Shown here: positions 34,489 through 44,141 of the stretch, piece by piece
How the letters are laid out: each line of letters begins with the position of its first letter
Position numbering within the stretch: the stretch's first letter is position 1
Assembly (NCBI GenBank): GCA_938018185.1
Contig: CALIIW010000012.1
Span: 1-50,455, forward strand
DNA length: 50,455 nucleotides
Source of the DNA: an uncultured Saprospiraceae bacterium
GTDB taxonomy: Bacteria; Bacteroidota; Bacteroidia; Chitinophagales; Saprospiraceae
Direction of reading: 5' to 3'
Notes under the pieces: generated by a model
The model's input: only the letters and a program-made list of their open reading frames with translations
The model's database searches: none
Told to the model about the DNA's origin: nothing
Made by a program: the position numbers and the translations under genes

Positions 34489-35559
34489 TTAAGCCATAAT
34501 GTCTCTAAAGATTTTTCTTCCTAACACAAAAATTAACCCTAAGACAATTCCTAGCAAAATAGAGGTGATGAGTGCCATTATTAAAGATTTTCCAGCTGGT
34601 TTGATTGGTGCAATTGGTAAGTCTATTATTTGAATAACTGGGGTTCTATCTCTGAGAGAAAATTCGGCCATCTCTTTTTGTTCTTCTACTTTAGCCCAAG
34701 CAGCGCCAAGCATTTTAACCTTTGCCTCCAATCTTAGTCTTTGTAGTTGATCTGTTTTATTATATAAGCCTCTATTTTTATCCATAAAATTAGCTAAACC
34801 ATATTCAGAAGAATTTAATTCTTTATGAAGAGAATCCGCTTTAGAACTTATGGCATCATAAGTATGTTTTTGTTTTTCTATTGTTTTATCTACATAGAAT
34901 TTGCTTAATTCTTCAAACGCGTTCTCTAATAAATTTATGGATAAATCTTCGTCAAAAGTGTTGATGCTTAAAGTCATAATACCTGTACTTTCAGAGATCA
35001 CACTTTTTAAAAGGGCATCAATTCCTTGTTCTTTTGATCCAATCAATCTTGTATGCAAGATTTTAAGCGCTTTATTTTCTGCTCGACTAAAAATAGGAAT
35101 ACTGTCATGATTGTATAAAAGTCCATTTAAGCCAGTTGTATCTTCAGACCAATCTTCGTGATAGTCGTAGGCTTTTATCAAGTGGTTTGCAAAATAATCC
35201 GTCTGCCCTAATGCATGGCCTTTATTTAGTAAAACCTTTTGAATTATCTTTCTTGACTTGATCAACTCAAGCATCTTTTCCAAATTATAATCACCACCTC
35301 CACCTCCAAATCCAAAATTACCTAAGACACTTGCCATCCCACCTAAACCGCCTCCTTCTTCATCATTTACCATGAAAGTCAACTTTGCAGGATAATAAGC
35401 TGTTGTATTTATAACCTTATAGACATTGAAAATGGCTATTCCTAAAATGAATAAGGCTATAATCCACCAATACCTCCATGCCTCATCCCAAAATTCCTTG
35501 ATTTTGAGAATTAGATCCTTGATACTAATACCTTGGGCTTCATTGTTGCTTTGATTCAA
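34489..35559 (-). CDS. Wzz-like polysaccharide chain-length determinant
   Basis: The 356-residue inner-membrane co-polymerase has TM1 at about residues 32-50 (WWIIALFILGIAIFNVY) and a Gly-rich loop (GGGLGGMASVLGNFGFGGGGG). A long coiled-coil periplasmic domain follows. The proline-rich segment IIDLPIAPIKPAGKS precedes TM2 near the C-terminus. It ends shortly after TM2, with no cytoplasmic BY-kinase domain. It should set chain length together with the Wzy-like protein. It is the first gene of the locus, 103 nt downstream of metH. Confidence 0.88.
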   Translation of the reverse strand: MNQSNNEAQGISIKDLILKIKEFWDEAWRYWWIIALFILGIAIFNVYKVINTTAYYPAKLTFMVNDEEGGGLGGMASVLGNFGFGGGGGDYNLEKMLELIKSRKIIQKVLLNKGHALGQTDYFANHLIKAYDYHEDWSEDTTGLNGLLYNHDSIPIFSRAENKALKILHTRLIGSKEQGIDALLKSVISESTGIMTLSINTFDEDLSINLLENAFEELSKFYVDKTIEKQKHTYDAISSKADSLHKELNSSEYGLANFMDKNRGLYNKTDQLQRLRLEAKVKMLGAAWAKVEEQKEMAEFSLRDRTPVIQIIDLPIAPIKPAGKSLIMALITSILLGIVLGLIFVLGRKIFRDIMA

Positions 35560-35662
35560 ATTCTTAGCTGATTTTATATAAACCTTTTATTACAAAATGT
35601 CTCCATAAACTGAAGATTGTATTATTTATATTACAAACATTATACAACTTACAATGTAAGTT
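35560..35662 (-). promoter_or_regulatory. Candidate promoter/operator of the polysaccharide locus
   Basis: The metH-wzz gap contains a perfect palindrome, AACTTAC-AAT-GTAAGTT, at 35646-35662, directly after the metH stop codon. No U-tract follows it on the minus strand, so an operator is as likely as a terminator. The rest is AT-rich, as expected for a promoter. The binding protein is unknown; the regulator at 33872-34411 is one candidate. Confidence 0.35.
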
Positions 35663-38600
35663 CTACTTATAGTTTATAACTGGTGATAACCACTTTTCTG
35701 CCTTAGCCTTATCCCAACCCTTCTTTTTTGCATAATCATCCACCTGATCTTCAGACACATCGCCGAGTCCAAAGTAACGCGACTCTGGATGAGCAAAATA
35801 CCATCCACTCACAGAAGATGCTGGATACATGGCAAAACTTTCTGTCAATGAAATTCCTGTCATCTTTTCTACCTCCAACAATTCAAACAAGGATCCTTTC
35901 TCCGTGTGTTCTGGGCAAGCAGGATATCCTGGTGCAGGTCTGATTCCTTTGTATTCCTCTTTTATCAAACTTGCTGCGCTTAAGTTTTCATTCTTTTGGT
36001 AGCCCCAATATTCAGTTCTTACCATTTTATGCATGAACTCAGCCATAGTTTCCGCAAACCTATCAGCAAGCGCTTTTAACATTATAGCATTGTAATCATC
36101 GTGCGCCGCTTCAAACTCCTTTATTTTAACTTCTATCCCATGACCTGCAGTTACTGCAAAGCCTCCAATGTAATCTTTGCCTTTTCCTTTTGGTGCAATA
36201 AAATCAGCTAGAGAATAATTTGGTTTACCTGCCGCCTTTTGACGTTGCTGTCTTAAATGAAATAAGGTTTTGATTACCTTATCTCTCTTCTCATCAGCAT
36301 ATATCTCTATCGTATCATGATCAACAACATTCGCAGGATAAAAGCCAATAACTGCTTTTGCTTCCAACCACTTTTCACTAATAATTTGCTCAAGCATTTC
36401 TTGTGCATCATTAAATAACTTTGTGGCTTCAACACCAACTATCTTATCTGTAAGTATTGCCGGATATTTTCCAGCCAATTGCCAACTACTAAAAAATGGC
36501 GTCCAGTCTATATATTGCCTTAAAACTTCTAATGGAAAGTCTACGAAATTCTTATTACCTGTGAAAGTAGGCTTAGGAAAGTTATATGCAGACCAGTCTA
36601 TTTGAAATTTGTTTTTTCGAGCTTCTTCTATTCGTATATATTTTTTGGATGTATTTCGATTTTTTCTATTCAGTCTTAATGTTTCATATTCCTGCTTGCT
36701 TTCAATTATAAAATTATTTCTAACATCAAGATTTTCAGTCAATAAGGAAGAAACTACTGCAACTGATCTAGAAGCATCCAACACATGCATCGTTGAACCT
36801 GAATACTCTGGTTCTACCTTGACAGCAGTATGTGTCTTGGATGTCGTCGCACCTCCAATCAACAAAGGAATCTTCATGTTTCTGCGCTCCATTTCCGATG
36901 CAACATTGACCATTTCATCCAACGATGGCGTTATCAATCCACTTAATCCTATTACATCTACATTGTGCTCAATGGCCGCATCAAGTATTTTCTTGGCAGG
37001 GACCATAACTCCTAAGTCAATTATTTCATAATTATTACAACCTAAGACCACACCGACGATGTTCTTTCCAATATCATGCACATCTCCCTTTACCGTAGCC
37101 ATCAAAATTTTACCTTTTGTAGAATTACCTTCTTTAGATGCTTCTATATAAGGTGTCAAATGTGCTACTGCTTGTTTCATTACCCTAGCGCTTTTTACAA
37201 CTTGAGGTAAAAACATTTTTCCAGCTCCGAAAAGGTCTCCAACAATATTCATCCCATCCATCAATGGACCTTCAATAACATTTATGGGAGAAGGCAACTT
37301 CAGTCTAGCTTCCTCTGTATCTTCAATTATAAATTCTGTAATCCCTTTTCTCAAGGCATAAGATATTCTTTCTTCGACAGTGCTTTCTCTCCAAGCAATA
37401 TCTTTTTCTACCGATTTACCACCCTTACCATAAAAACTTTCAGCCAGTTTTGTAAGCCTGTCTGTTGAATCATCTCTTCTATTAAAAAGAACATCCTCTA
37501 CATGTTCCAATAAATCCTTTGGAATTTCCTCATATACTTCGATCAAACCTGCATTCACAATTCCCATATCCATACCAGCCTTGATCGCATGGTATAAAAA
37601 CGCAGAGTGCATTGCTTCCCTCACAATGTTATTTCCTCTAAAAGAAAATGATATATTCGATACTCCTCCACTTATTTTAGCACCAGGGCAACTTTCCTTA
37701 ATCTGCCTAGTTGCCTCAATAAAATTGATGGCATAGTCATTATGTTCTTCTATACCCGTTGCGACAGCAAATATATTAGGGTCAAAAATGATGTCATGTG
37801 GTTTGTAACCTACTTTTTCAACAAGGAACTTATAAGCCCTTTTACAAATATCTACTTTTCGCTCTATCGTATCCGCTTGTCCTTCTTCGTCAAATGCCAT
37901 TACTACTGCTGCTGCACCAAATCTTTTAACAATCGTTGCTTGTCGCAAAAATTCTTCTTCGCCTTCTTTTAAGGAAATTGAGTTTACAATGCACTTTCCT
38001 TGAACACATTTTAAGCCTGCTTCAATAATATCAAATTTAGATGAATCGATCATTATTGGTAGCTTAGCTATGTCTGGCTCTGACATAACTAAATGTAGAA
38101 ATTTAATCATCATCTCTTTGGAATCCAAAAGTCCTTCATCCATATTGATGTCTATGATCTGGGCACCTCCTTCGACTTGATCTCTAGCTACTGAAAGGGC
38201 CTCATCAAGATTGCCTTCCTTTATGAGTCTTGCAAACTTTTTTGATCCTGTAACATTGGTTCTTTCTCCTACATTTACAAAATTTGTTTCTGGTCTTATT
38301 ACTAAGGGTTCTAATCCTGATAAACTGGTATAAGGTATTGGTTTTGCTCTTTCTCTTGGTTTTAGACCAGCTACCCCATCTGCCATGGCTTTAATGTGTG
38401 CTGGCGTTGTTCCGCAACAACCTCCTATTATGTTAACAAAATTGCTTTCTGCAAATTCTCTTATATATTGACTCATCTCCTCCGCCTCCTGATCGTATTC
38501 TCCAAACTCGTTTGGTAAACCAGCATTTGGATAAGCACTTACATAGCAATCTGCTTTTTTAGCCAATACCTTCAAGTAAGGTCTCATTTCTTGTGCTCCC

Positions 38601-39343
38601 AAAGCACAATTCAATCCTATACTAAACGGATTAATGTGGCTTACTGAAATCAAAAAAGCTTCGACCGTTTGACCTGACAAAGTTCTTCCACTGGCGTCTG
38701 TTATCGTACCAGATATCATTACTGGTATTTTTACACCCTTTTCGTCAAACAATAGATCAATGGCATAAAGTGCCGCTTTTGCGTTTAATGTATCGAAAAT
38801 TGTCTCTACCAAAAAAATATCTGCTCCCCCTTCAAGTAATCCTTTAGCCTGTTCATAATAGGCGTCTTTCAATTCATCAAAGGTAACTGCTCTGTAACCT
38901 GGATCATTCACATCTGGAGACATAGAGGCTGTTCTATTTGTTGGGCCTAGGGCTCCTGCAACAAAACGTTCTTTTCCCGGATTTTCAATAAGAAACTCTT
39001 GAACTGCCTCTTTTGCGATTTTGGCAGATTCGTAGTTTAGCTCGTAGGCTAAATCTTGCATATCGTAATCAGCCTGTGCAATGGTTGTAGAACTAAAAGT
39101 ATTGGTTTCTATTATATCTGCACCAGCTTCAAGGTATTTCTTGTGTATGGTCTTTATTATTTCAGGCTGAGTTAACGATAGAAGATCGTTATTTCCTTGA
39201 ATGTCTTTATGGAAATCTTTAAACCTTTCGGATCTAAAATCCGATTCTTTAAGTTTGTATTCTTGAATCATCGTACCCATCGCACCGTCCAAAACCAGGA
39301 TTCTTTCCTTTATTGCCTCATGTAAAAGATTATTTCTGCTCAT
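35663..39343 (-). CDS. metH: Cobalamin-dependent methionine synthase
   Basis: The 1226-residue full-length MetH matches the usual four-module length. An N-terminal homocysteine domain carries zinc cysteines in GLNCALG and [10 protein letters not shown]. The pterin-binding domain follows ([27 protein letters not shown]). The B12 domain has the DxHxxG ligand loop in [17 protein letters not shown], and the C-terminal SAM-binding reactivation domain has [12 protein letters not shown]. It transfers methyl from methyl-tetrahydrofolate to homocysteine. No cobalamin riboswitch was recognised upstream (39344-39559). The gene is separate from the polysaccharide locus in function and is ordinary core metabolism. 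Confidence 0.97.
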   Translation of the reverse strand: MSRNNLLHEAIKERILVLDGAMGTMIQEYKLKESDFRSERFKDFHKDIQGNNDLLSLTQPEIIKTIHKKYLEAGADIIETNTFSSTTIAQADYDMQDLAYELNYESAKIAKEAVQEFLIENPGKERFVAGALGPTNRTASMSPDVNDPGYRAVTFDELKDAYYEQAKGLLEGGADIFLVETIFDTLNAKAALYAIDLLFDEKGVKIPVMISGTITDASGRTLSGQTVEAFLISVSHINPFSIGLNCALGAQEMRPYLKVLAKKADCYVSAYPNAGLPNEFGEYDQEAEEMSQYIREFAESNFVNIIGGCCGTTPAHIKAMADGVAGLKPRERAKPIPYTSLSGLEPLVIRPETNFVNVGERTNVTGSKKFARLIKEGNLDEALSVARDQVEGGAQIIDINMDEGLLDSKEMMIKFLHLVMSEPDIAKLPIMIDSSKFDIIEAGLKCVQGKCIVNSISLKEGEEEFLRQATIVKRFGAAAVVMAFDEEGQADTIERKVDICKRAYKFLVEKVGYKPHDIIFDPNIFAVATGIEEHNDYAINFIEATRQIKESCPGAKISGGVSNISFSFRGNNIVREAMHSAFLYHAIKAGMDMGIVNAGLIEVYEEIPKDLLEHVEDVLFNRRDDSTDRLTKLAESFYGKGGKSVEKDIAWRESTVEERISYALRKGITEFIIEDTEEARLKLPSPINVIEGPLMDGMNIVGDLFGAGKMFLPQVVKSARVMKQAVAHLTPYIEASKEGNSTKGKILMATVKGDVHDIGKNIVGVVLGCNNYEIIDLGVMVPAKKILDAAIEHNVDVIGLSGLITPSLDEMVNVASEMERRNMKIPLLIGGATTSKTHTAVKVEPEYSGSTMHVLDASRSVAVVSSLLTENLDVRNNFIIESKQEYETLRLNRKNRNTSKKYIRIEEARKNKFQIDWSAYNFPKPTFTGNKNFVDFPLEVLRQYIDWTPFFSSWQLAGKYPAILTDKIVGVEATKLFNDAQEMLEQIISEKWLEAKAVIGFYPANVVDHDTIEIYADEKRDKVIKTLFHLRQQRQKAAGKPNYSLADFIAPKGKGKDYIGGFAVTAGHGIEVKIKEFEAAHDDYNAIMLKALADRFAETMAEFMHKMVRTEYWGYQKNENLSAASLIKEEYKGIRPAPGYPACPEHTEKGSLFELLEVEKMTGISLTESFAMYPASSVSGWYFAHPESRYFGLGDVSEDQVDDYAKKKGWDKAKAEKWLSPVINYK

Positions 39344-39464
39344 TTATTTTATGTTATACTTTTGTATTATTCAGAACAAGACTAAAAACAATAAGTTTTA
39401 TGCCTTTAAGTTTGAAGATATCACTTAAGATTTTGACATTCTCAAACTTAAAAGGTATTAATAG

Positions 39465-39496
39465 CAAAAAAGCTACTCTCAATATGAGAATAGCTT
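39465..39496 (-). terminator. Rho-independent terminator after the Crp/Fnr gene
   Basis: Read on the minus strand, an 11-bp stem (AGCTATTCTCA with one mismatch against TGAGAGTAGCT, 39471-39495) and a 3-nt loop are followed by a run of Ts. It lies about 65 nt beyond the crp-like stop and before metH, so the two genes are likely separate transcripts. Confidence 0.7.
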
Positions 39497-39559
39497 ATTG
39501 CAAAAGTAATAATATCTTAAATTTGTAGGGTGATAACTCAAGTTATCTTTGCTTTGTAA

Positions 39560-40231
39560 TTAGAGTTTAGCCATATCTCTAATAAGGATACTCTTTCTGT
39601 TAAAGTAAATAAGGTTATCTTTTTTCAATTCGTTTAGGACTGAAGTCACTGTTTGCCTAGAAGTTCCAGTAAGGTTTGCAATATCTTGCTGTGTTAATGA
39701 GTGCTTAAACATCATTTCAAAGCCTACCTTTCTTCCTCTTCTCAATACATTATCTTTCAAGAAATCTATAATTCTAGATCTTGCATCTTTAAAGATCAAA
39801 GCCTCTAATCTCGATTCTGCTGACCTAAGTCTTGATCCGACTTGGGTCATAAACTGCGCACTTAGTCTGTGATTTGTTTTCATTAGCGAAAATATATCCA
39901 CTGCGTTTATTGCTAAGAACTCGATATTTTCATTCATTGCTTTAGCAAAATTCAATCTTTTCTCTTCTCCCAGAAGACACATCTCTCCAAAAAGAGCTTT
40001 AGGATGAATGATTGATTTTATAATTTCCTTCCCATCTACAGAATGAGTACCAATTTTTATTGTACCCTTCAAAAGGAAATAGATACTATTAGATGGCTCG
40101 TCGGAAAGAAACACAAAACTATACTTAGGCTTCTTTTTCAATTCAGCCCTTTGAGCTAACAAATCTTTTTCTTCTTCACTAAGGCAAGCAAAAAGTGGCA
40201 GGTCGTTTATAATTTCTTTCTTACTAATCAT
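39560..40231 (-). CDS. Crp/Fnr-family transcription regulator
   Basis: The 223-residue protein has an N-terminal cyclic-nucleotide-binding-like beta-roll (residues about 10-125, with SIYFLLKGTIKIGTHS and HPKALFGEMCLLGEE). A dimerisation helix follows, then a C-terminal winged helix (SLTQQDIANLTGTSRQTVTSVLNELKKDNLI). No cysteine cluster for an Fe-S centre is visible, so it is Crp-like rather than a classical oxygen-sensing Fnr. It has its own terminator. Its targets are unknown. Confidence 0.92.
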   Translation of the reverse strand: MISKKEIINDLPLFACLSEEEKDLLAQRAELKKKPKYSFVFLSDEPSNSIYFLLKGTIKIGTHSVDGKEIIKSIIHPKALFGEMCLLGEEKRLNFAKAMNENIEFLAINAVDIFSLMKTNHRLSAQFMTQVGSRLRSAESRLEALIFKDARSRIIDFLKDNVLRRGRKVGFEMMFKHSLTQQDIANLTGTSRQTVTSVLNELKKDNLIYFNRKSILIRDMAKL

Positions 40232-40472
40232 ATCTCGAAATTTAAAGGATGATAAATATTGTATTGCTGTTCGTTTATATTAGAGACACGTTAAAATGAA
40301 CTTACCCCTACCCTATCCCAAGATTAATTTTAAATTTTATAAATTCTTGCTCTGAATATGGCCTATTAGATATAATACGCGGTATTTTATTCTGTTTTAG
40401 ATGGAGTTTAGTTGAATCTATGAAGTTTAGTCATTTACAAGTATTTTTTTCATTACAAAACAATACTATAAT

Positions 40473-40497
40473 ACTTTGTAATATAATATTACAAAGT
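40473..40497. repeat. Perfect 25-bp palindrome
   Basis: Twelve-base arms ACTTTGTAATAT and ATATTACAAAGT flank a single central A. The left 14 bases CTTTGTAATATAAT recur at 40687-40700. The symmetry is that of a site for a dimeric DNA-binding protein. It lies 240 bp upstream of the crp-like gene and about 1 kb beyond the end of the partition operon. Confidence 0.7.
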
Positions 40498-41440
40498 CTG
40501 TGAGACTGAAAATTGTATTTCTTACAATTTTTGATCTATGCTTGAATTAATTAATTTGTTTTCGCGCCAAAAATATTGCGCTGGTTGGTTTTTTATGGCC
40601 TTGTCGTCCCAATACTGGTTTACGTATTAAAAACTTCTTATATCTGAAGTTTTGAGGAGTTGGATAATATTCGTAAGGCTAGTAAGCTTTGTAATATAAT
40701 TAATATCTATAATAATTCTTACTTGTAACTCATTGTGCTTAAGCCTTTCGTTTTAATTAAACTTAATGCACTTTTCTACTTTTACAATCAATCATTCAGA
40801 AATCTGTTTTTTATTCAAATTAAATAGCGAATTCATTAATTTGCTCCTATGCAGTGATTTATGATTTGAGTAGATAGTATTACATATATTATTAATAATA
40901 TCTATATTACAATGATGGTTGCTAAAATACAAAAGATAGAATCTTTGCTTTATAAGAAACAGTAGAAGTTTCAGGCACTAAATGAAAGTAGCGAGAACAT
41001 TACTAATATTTTTAATATTACACAGCTTACAATACAGTAGCATCGCACTGGATATTAAAAACTCTTAGAGCAAACTTATTATGCGTGTAGACTTAGACTT
41101 AACAATATAATATTACAGATGTTAATGGTATTACATACTACTTAAAGTCTGGTAGTTAAGATAACAAGCTATTCTTTATCTCATGCGATCTTGCCTTACT
41201 TTTAAAAATAAGCTTTGTTATACATGTAATATGAGTAATAACAACAATATCTGAAATATACTTTCTTTGGTATATTAAAGAATAGGGTTTTGAGTGGTAA
41301 CCATACCTTACATTTTTGGACTAAACTTTTGATGGCAGCGTAAACTCATTTTGAGAATATACATTGCGAATTTTTGAAGTACTCCAAGGGTAGGGGAGTA
41401 TGAAATAAAGTATAAAAAAGAAAGCTTTGAAAAAGCCTAT

Positions 41441-41465
41441 GCCTTGTAAGCTATACTTACAAGGC
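41441..41465 (-). terminator. Hairpin after the parA-RHH operon
   Basis: Perfect 10-bp arms GCCTTGTAAG and CTTACAAGGC flank a 5-nt loop, 32 nt beyond the stop of the RHH gene. On the minus strand it is followed by ATAGGCTTTTT, an offset U-tract. It probably terminates the partition operon, but a protein-binding palindrome is also possible. Confidence 0.55.
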
Positions 41466-41496
41466 AAGGTGTATAATATATGTAATATTGTTAATC

Positions 41497-41832
41497 TTAA
41501 GATTTTTGGTACTTTTCAAAGGCCTCTACAGCAGTTTCTAAGTTTTTATCTCCCACCTTCTCTAGATATAGCATTAACGCCTCATCAAAAACATCCTGGA
41601 TTTTTTTTCGATCCCAGTAAGCCAATGCTTTAATTTGAGCCAACTTTTCAGTGTTTACTCTAAATGTAGTAACAGTAGTTTTTGGCTTTAAGACTTTCAT
41701 TTCAGCTTGTTCAGTCTGAGTAGACTGCTGAATATTAACCATGTTCTGGCTCTCACCCCTTTTGGAGTCCGTTGCGGGTATCAACGAATCTAAGCGTTTA
41801 CTGCCTATTTTTTGTTTGAAATCTTTTCCCAT
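41497..41832 (-). CDS. Small ribbon-helix-helix protein, candidate ParA partner
   Basis: The 111-residue protein has a polar, Gln-rich N-terminus (about residues 1-50) and a C-terminal ribbon-helix-helix pattern: strand TTVTTFRVN, helix TEKLAQIKALAYWD and helix KIQDVFDEALMLYLEKV. Small RHH proteins with flexible N-termini act as centromere-binding partners of ParA in many plasmids (ParG-type), where the N-terminus stimulates the ATPase. Its ATG follows the parA stop by one base (TGATATG). No full-size ParB gene is visible nearby. Confidence 0.7.
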   Translation of the reverse strand: MGKDFKQKIGSKRLDSLIPATDSKRGESQNMVNIQQSTQTEQAEMKVLKPKTTVTTFRVNTEKLAQIKALAYWDRKKIQDVFDEALMLYLEKVGDKNLETAVEAFEKYQKS

Positions 41833-41833
41833 A

Positions 41834-42586
41834 TCAATTTGAATGTGCGTTTACAATTTCTTTACTTAATTGTTCGTAATCTTTTGCGCCATTAGATCCT
41901 GGAGCATAAGCGAATATGTCTTGATTACCTATTGGAGCTTCAACAAGGGCAACATTTCTTCTTATCCTTGTTTTAAATACCTTATTCGCAAAGTTTTCTT
42001 CAATCATCTCAGCAATATTTCTATTTACGACAATCCTAACATCAAATTGCGTTAAGAACACACCGCTGATCTCTACCTCTTTATTTAATCTTGCTTTGAT
42101 CTTTTCCATGATTAGCATGAGTTTATCCAAGCCTTTCATTGAAAAATACTGTGCATCTAACGGAATATATACTTCTGTACATGCAGTTAAAGCGTTGATT
42201 GTCAATAAACCTAAGGAAGGAGGACAATCTATAAGTAGGTAATCATAATTCATTTTTACCTTATCTAGTACTTCTTTTAAGACATATTCTCGTCCTGTTA
42301 CGCCACTCAATTCTACCTCGGCTACAGACAAGTCTAAATTCGCTGGTGCTAAATGAAGTTTTGAGGTAATAGGGAAGATTGGAAGGTTTGTTCCTTGAAC
42401 CATTGCGTCATAAATGCTCTTTTCAACGTCTTCGTAACCAAAAGCATCACTTAGATTAGCTTGTGGATCTAAATCAACGAGAAGTACTTTATGGCCCAAA
42501 CGACTCAAGCCTACACCAATGTTTTGAACAGAGGTCGTTTTTCCTACCCCTCCCTTATGATTGGCAATAGCAATAATATTAGTCAT
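41834..42586 (-). CDS. parA: ParA/Soj-type partition ATPase
   Basis: The 250-residue protein has the deviant Walker A KGGVGKTT at residues 11-18, LVDLDPQANLS (Walker A') and YLLIDCPPSLG (Walker B). It lacks the N-terminal HTH of ParA type Ia proteins, so its expression is more likely controlled by the partner protein. It would segregate DNA by binding nucleoid and the centromere complex. It is followed immediately by the small RHH gene and lies 2.3 kb from the Rep initiator, as in plasmid and chromid origins. Confidence 0.93.
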   Translation of the reverse strand: MTNIIAIANHKGGVGKTTSVQNIGVGLSRLGHKVLLVDLDPQANLSDAFGYEDVEKSIYDAMVQGTNLPIFPITSKLHLAPANLDLSVAEVELSGVTGREYVLKEVLDKVKMNYDYLLIDCPPSLGLLTINALTACTEVYIPLDAQYFSMKGLDKLMLIMEKIKARLNKEVEISGVFLTQFDVRIVVNRNIAEMIEENFANKVFKTRIRRNVALVEAPIGNQDIFAYAPGSNGAKDYEQLSKEIVNAHSN

Positions 42587-42599
42587 GTCTATAATGTTA

Positions 42600-42619
42600 T
42601 ATTTGCAATATTACAAATA
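42600..42619. promoter_or_regulatory. Imperfect palindrome upstream of parA
   Basis: TATTTG and CAAATA arms flank CAATATTA, 14 bp from the parA start codon. The site includes ATATTACA, the same motif enriched in the 40.4-41.5 kb spacer. It is well placed to be an autoregulatory operator of the parA-RHH operon and sits in the divergent gap to the plus-strand barrel gene. Confidence 0.5.
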
Positions 42620-42716
42620 TTTATTATATTAGTAGTTAAGCTTGATAATATTTTATTCTGTTATTAAATGGCAAAGTAATTGCATACTTGAGATATAGTT
42701 AAATAAATTATACACA

Positions 42717-43460
42717 ATGAGAAAATTAATAGTAATACTACTTTCTATTTTTGCTTTTAACCTTCAAGCGCAGGAGTTTGAAGTTGGATTAAAGGCGGGT
42801 GCTTCACTATTTCATGGTGACGCAATTGAAAATGTCTTTGACTTTTCTGAGATTAGTTATGGCGCTGGTCTTTTTGCCAGATATCATTTTGATCATAATT
42901 TTGCTTTTAAAGCAAGTTTAAACTACCAAAATGCTACAGGCGATGATGCAAATAATTCAACTTCCTTAAAAAACAGAGGATTATCACACAATTCTAATTT
43001 GATCGACTTTACTATTACTGCAGAGTGGAATTTCTTAGGTGTTGATATTTATACTGCAGAATCAAGAATCAAATCGAGATTCACACCTTATGCACTGTTA
43101 GGTGTAGGAGGCGTTTTTTATGATGCTACAGTACTTGCTGAATCAGATAGTCCTGGATTGGATCCTTTAGATGCTGTTGCCAAAAATCCTAACTTTTCTA
43201 TGGTTGTACCTATGGGCTTAGGAGTGAGATACTCTATGGATAGGCTCGTTATAGGACTGGAAGGGACTTTAAATGCTGGTTTGAATGATTATTTAGATGG
43301 AATTAGCAGATCTGGAGATCATGATGATAATGATTGGTATACTTTTGTTGGAGTTACTGTTGCTTACAGAATTGGTGCACAGCCAAAGGCTAGAAGTATG
43401 GATGAAGAACCAGAAGAAATCCTTGAGGAAGGAGATATTATAATTGAAGAAGAATATTAA
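42717..43460 (+). CDS. Outer-membrane beta-barrel protein (DUF6089-like)
   Basis: The 247-residue protein has a signal peptide (MRKLIVILLSIFAFNLQAQ). It continues with alternating barrel strands (VGLKAGASLFHGD, YGAGLFARYHFDHNFAFKA, FTPYALLGVGGVFYD, GLGVRYSMDRLVIGLEG, YTFVGVTVAYRIG) and a Glu-rich C-terminal tail (EEPEEILEEGDIIIEEEY). The order of motifs resembles small Bacteroidota barrel proteins of the DUF6089 type; function is unknown. It is the first plus-strand gene to the right of parA and has its own terminator. Confidence 0.75.
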   Translation: MRKLIVILLSIFAFNLQAQEFEVGLKAGASLFHGDAIENVFDFSEISYGAGLFARYHFDHNFAFKASLNYQNATGDDANNSTSLKNRGLSHNSNLIDFTITAEWNFLGVDIYTAESRIKSRFTPYALLGVGGVFYDATVLAESDSPGLDPLDAVAKNPNFSMVVPMGLGVRYSMDRLVIGLEGTLNAGLNDYLDGISRSGDHDDNDWYTFVGVTVAYRIGAQPKARSMDEEPEEILEEGDIIIEEEY

Positions 43461-43477
43461 ATTGATAATCTAAAAAT

Positions 43478-43516
43478 AAAAAGCCGATACCTTGACTGGG
43501 ATATCGGCTTTTTTTT
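43478..43516. terminator. Bidirectional terminator between convergent genes
   Basis: The stem AAAGCCGATA (43480-43489) pairs with TATCGGCTTT (43502-43511) and is followed by a T-run on the plus strand. An A-run precedes it, so it also works on the minus strand. It separates the barrel gene from the convergent zincin lipoprotein gene. Confidence 0.85.
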
Positions 43517-43518
43517 GT

Positions 43519-44004
43519 TTAAAACGAATCTGGATCAAAGAGTTCGTCCAAATAAACTTTCCTAGTGTTTTGGTTATAATTATCAATACATTCTCCAACA
43601 CCTGACCTCATAATACTTATACAAACGCCATTTTGGTATGCATCTTCTCTGTGATCTCTACCTAAGTAACAATGGCCTAATTCGTGAAAAATTACAAATT
43701 CTATTAGCCTTTCATCTTCCGTGTTAGCAAAAAAAGGAAGATCAATGATAAGTATGTTTTCTTCTGGGGTTGGATGTTGGCATTTACCAGCGATATTTGG
43801 CTGATCTAATCTTTCTATGCTTGCAATTAATCCACTGGAATTTATATCTACATCAACTCCTCTTTCAGCAGCTACTTCTTCAAATCGCTGAAAATAGGGC
43901 CATAGTCTTTCATCGGCATTGGAAAATGTCTTAATAATTTGTTCATCATCTGAACAGGAGAGTGCAAGAATGGCAACAAATAAGATTAAAAAGCTTTTAT
44001 TCAT
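43519..44004 (-). CDS. Small zincin-type metalloprotease lipoprotein
   Basis: The 161-residue protein has a lipoprotein-like signal ending LALSC (Cys17) and a zinc-protease motif HELGHCYLGRDH (around residue 108). A SIMR Met-turn-like segment follows. The spacing G-x-D/H after HExxH is shifted by one from the classic metzincin pattern, so assignment to a named family is uncertain. It is the only minus-strand gene between the parA operon and the window end. It lies directly next to the iteron region, but nothing ties it to replication. Confidence 0.75.
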   Translation of the reverse strand: MNKSFLILFVAILALSCSDDEQIIKTFSNADERLWPYFQRFEEVAAERGVDVDINSSGLIASIERLDQPNIAGKCQHPTPEENILIIDLPFFANTEDERLIEFVIFHELGHCYLGRDHREDAYQNGVCISIMRSGVGECIDNYNQNTRKVYLDELFDPDSF

Positions 44005-44141
44005 GTTAGGAATTGAACTATAAATATCGATTCATATTTTGATTAAAACAATTGTAAATCGATATTCGACATAATATTTACTTATTCAAAATTAATATTA
44101 CTTAATCAAGGATTGGAATTTATTCCGAAATCTGAGCATTA

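Larger units (their letters stand above)
40232..41496. other. 1.26 kb gene-free spacer: candidate partition/centromere region
   Basis: No convincing gene, tRNA or riboswitch is visible. The spacer is AT-rich and contains repeated TGTAATAT/ATATTACA motifs at 40477-40493 (paired), 40689-40697, 40904-40912, 41014-41022, 41109-41117, 41225-41232 and 41481-41489. Weaker GTATTACA copies lie at 40878-40885 and 41128-41135. It also has several palindromes: 40473-40497 (25 bp), 40630-40653, 40886-40901 and 41441-41465. It lies next to parA and its RHH partner gene, so it may be the site bound by the RHH protein. Confidence 0.5.

Noticed and set aside
36609-37031. Plus-strand open frame of 140 codons opposite metH
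   Set aside because: It lies wholly inside the well-supported metH gene on the other strand and shows no recognisable motif.
39344-39559. Possible cobalamin riboswitch upstream of metH
   Set aside because: The conserved B12-box core could not be found; the only clear structure is the terminator of the upstream Crp-like gene.
40321-40440. Hand-counted G versus C as evidence for origin polarity
   Set aside because: Two 60-base lines gave 7 G/7 C and 12 G/4 C, which is too little data and does not show the C excess expected left of an origin; a full skew calculation is needed.
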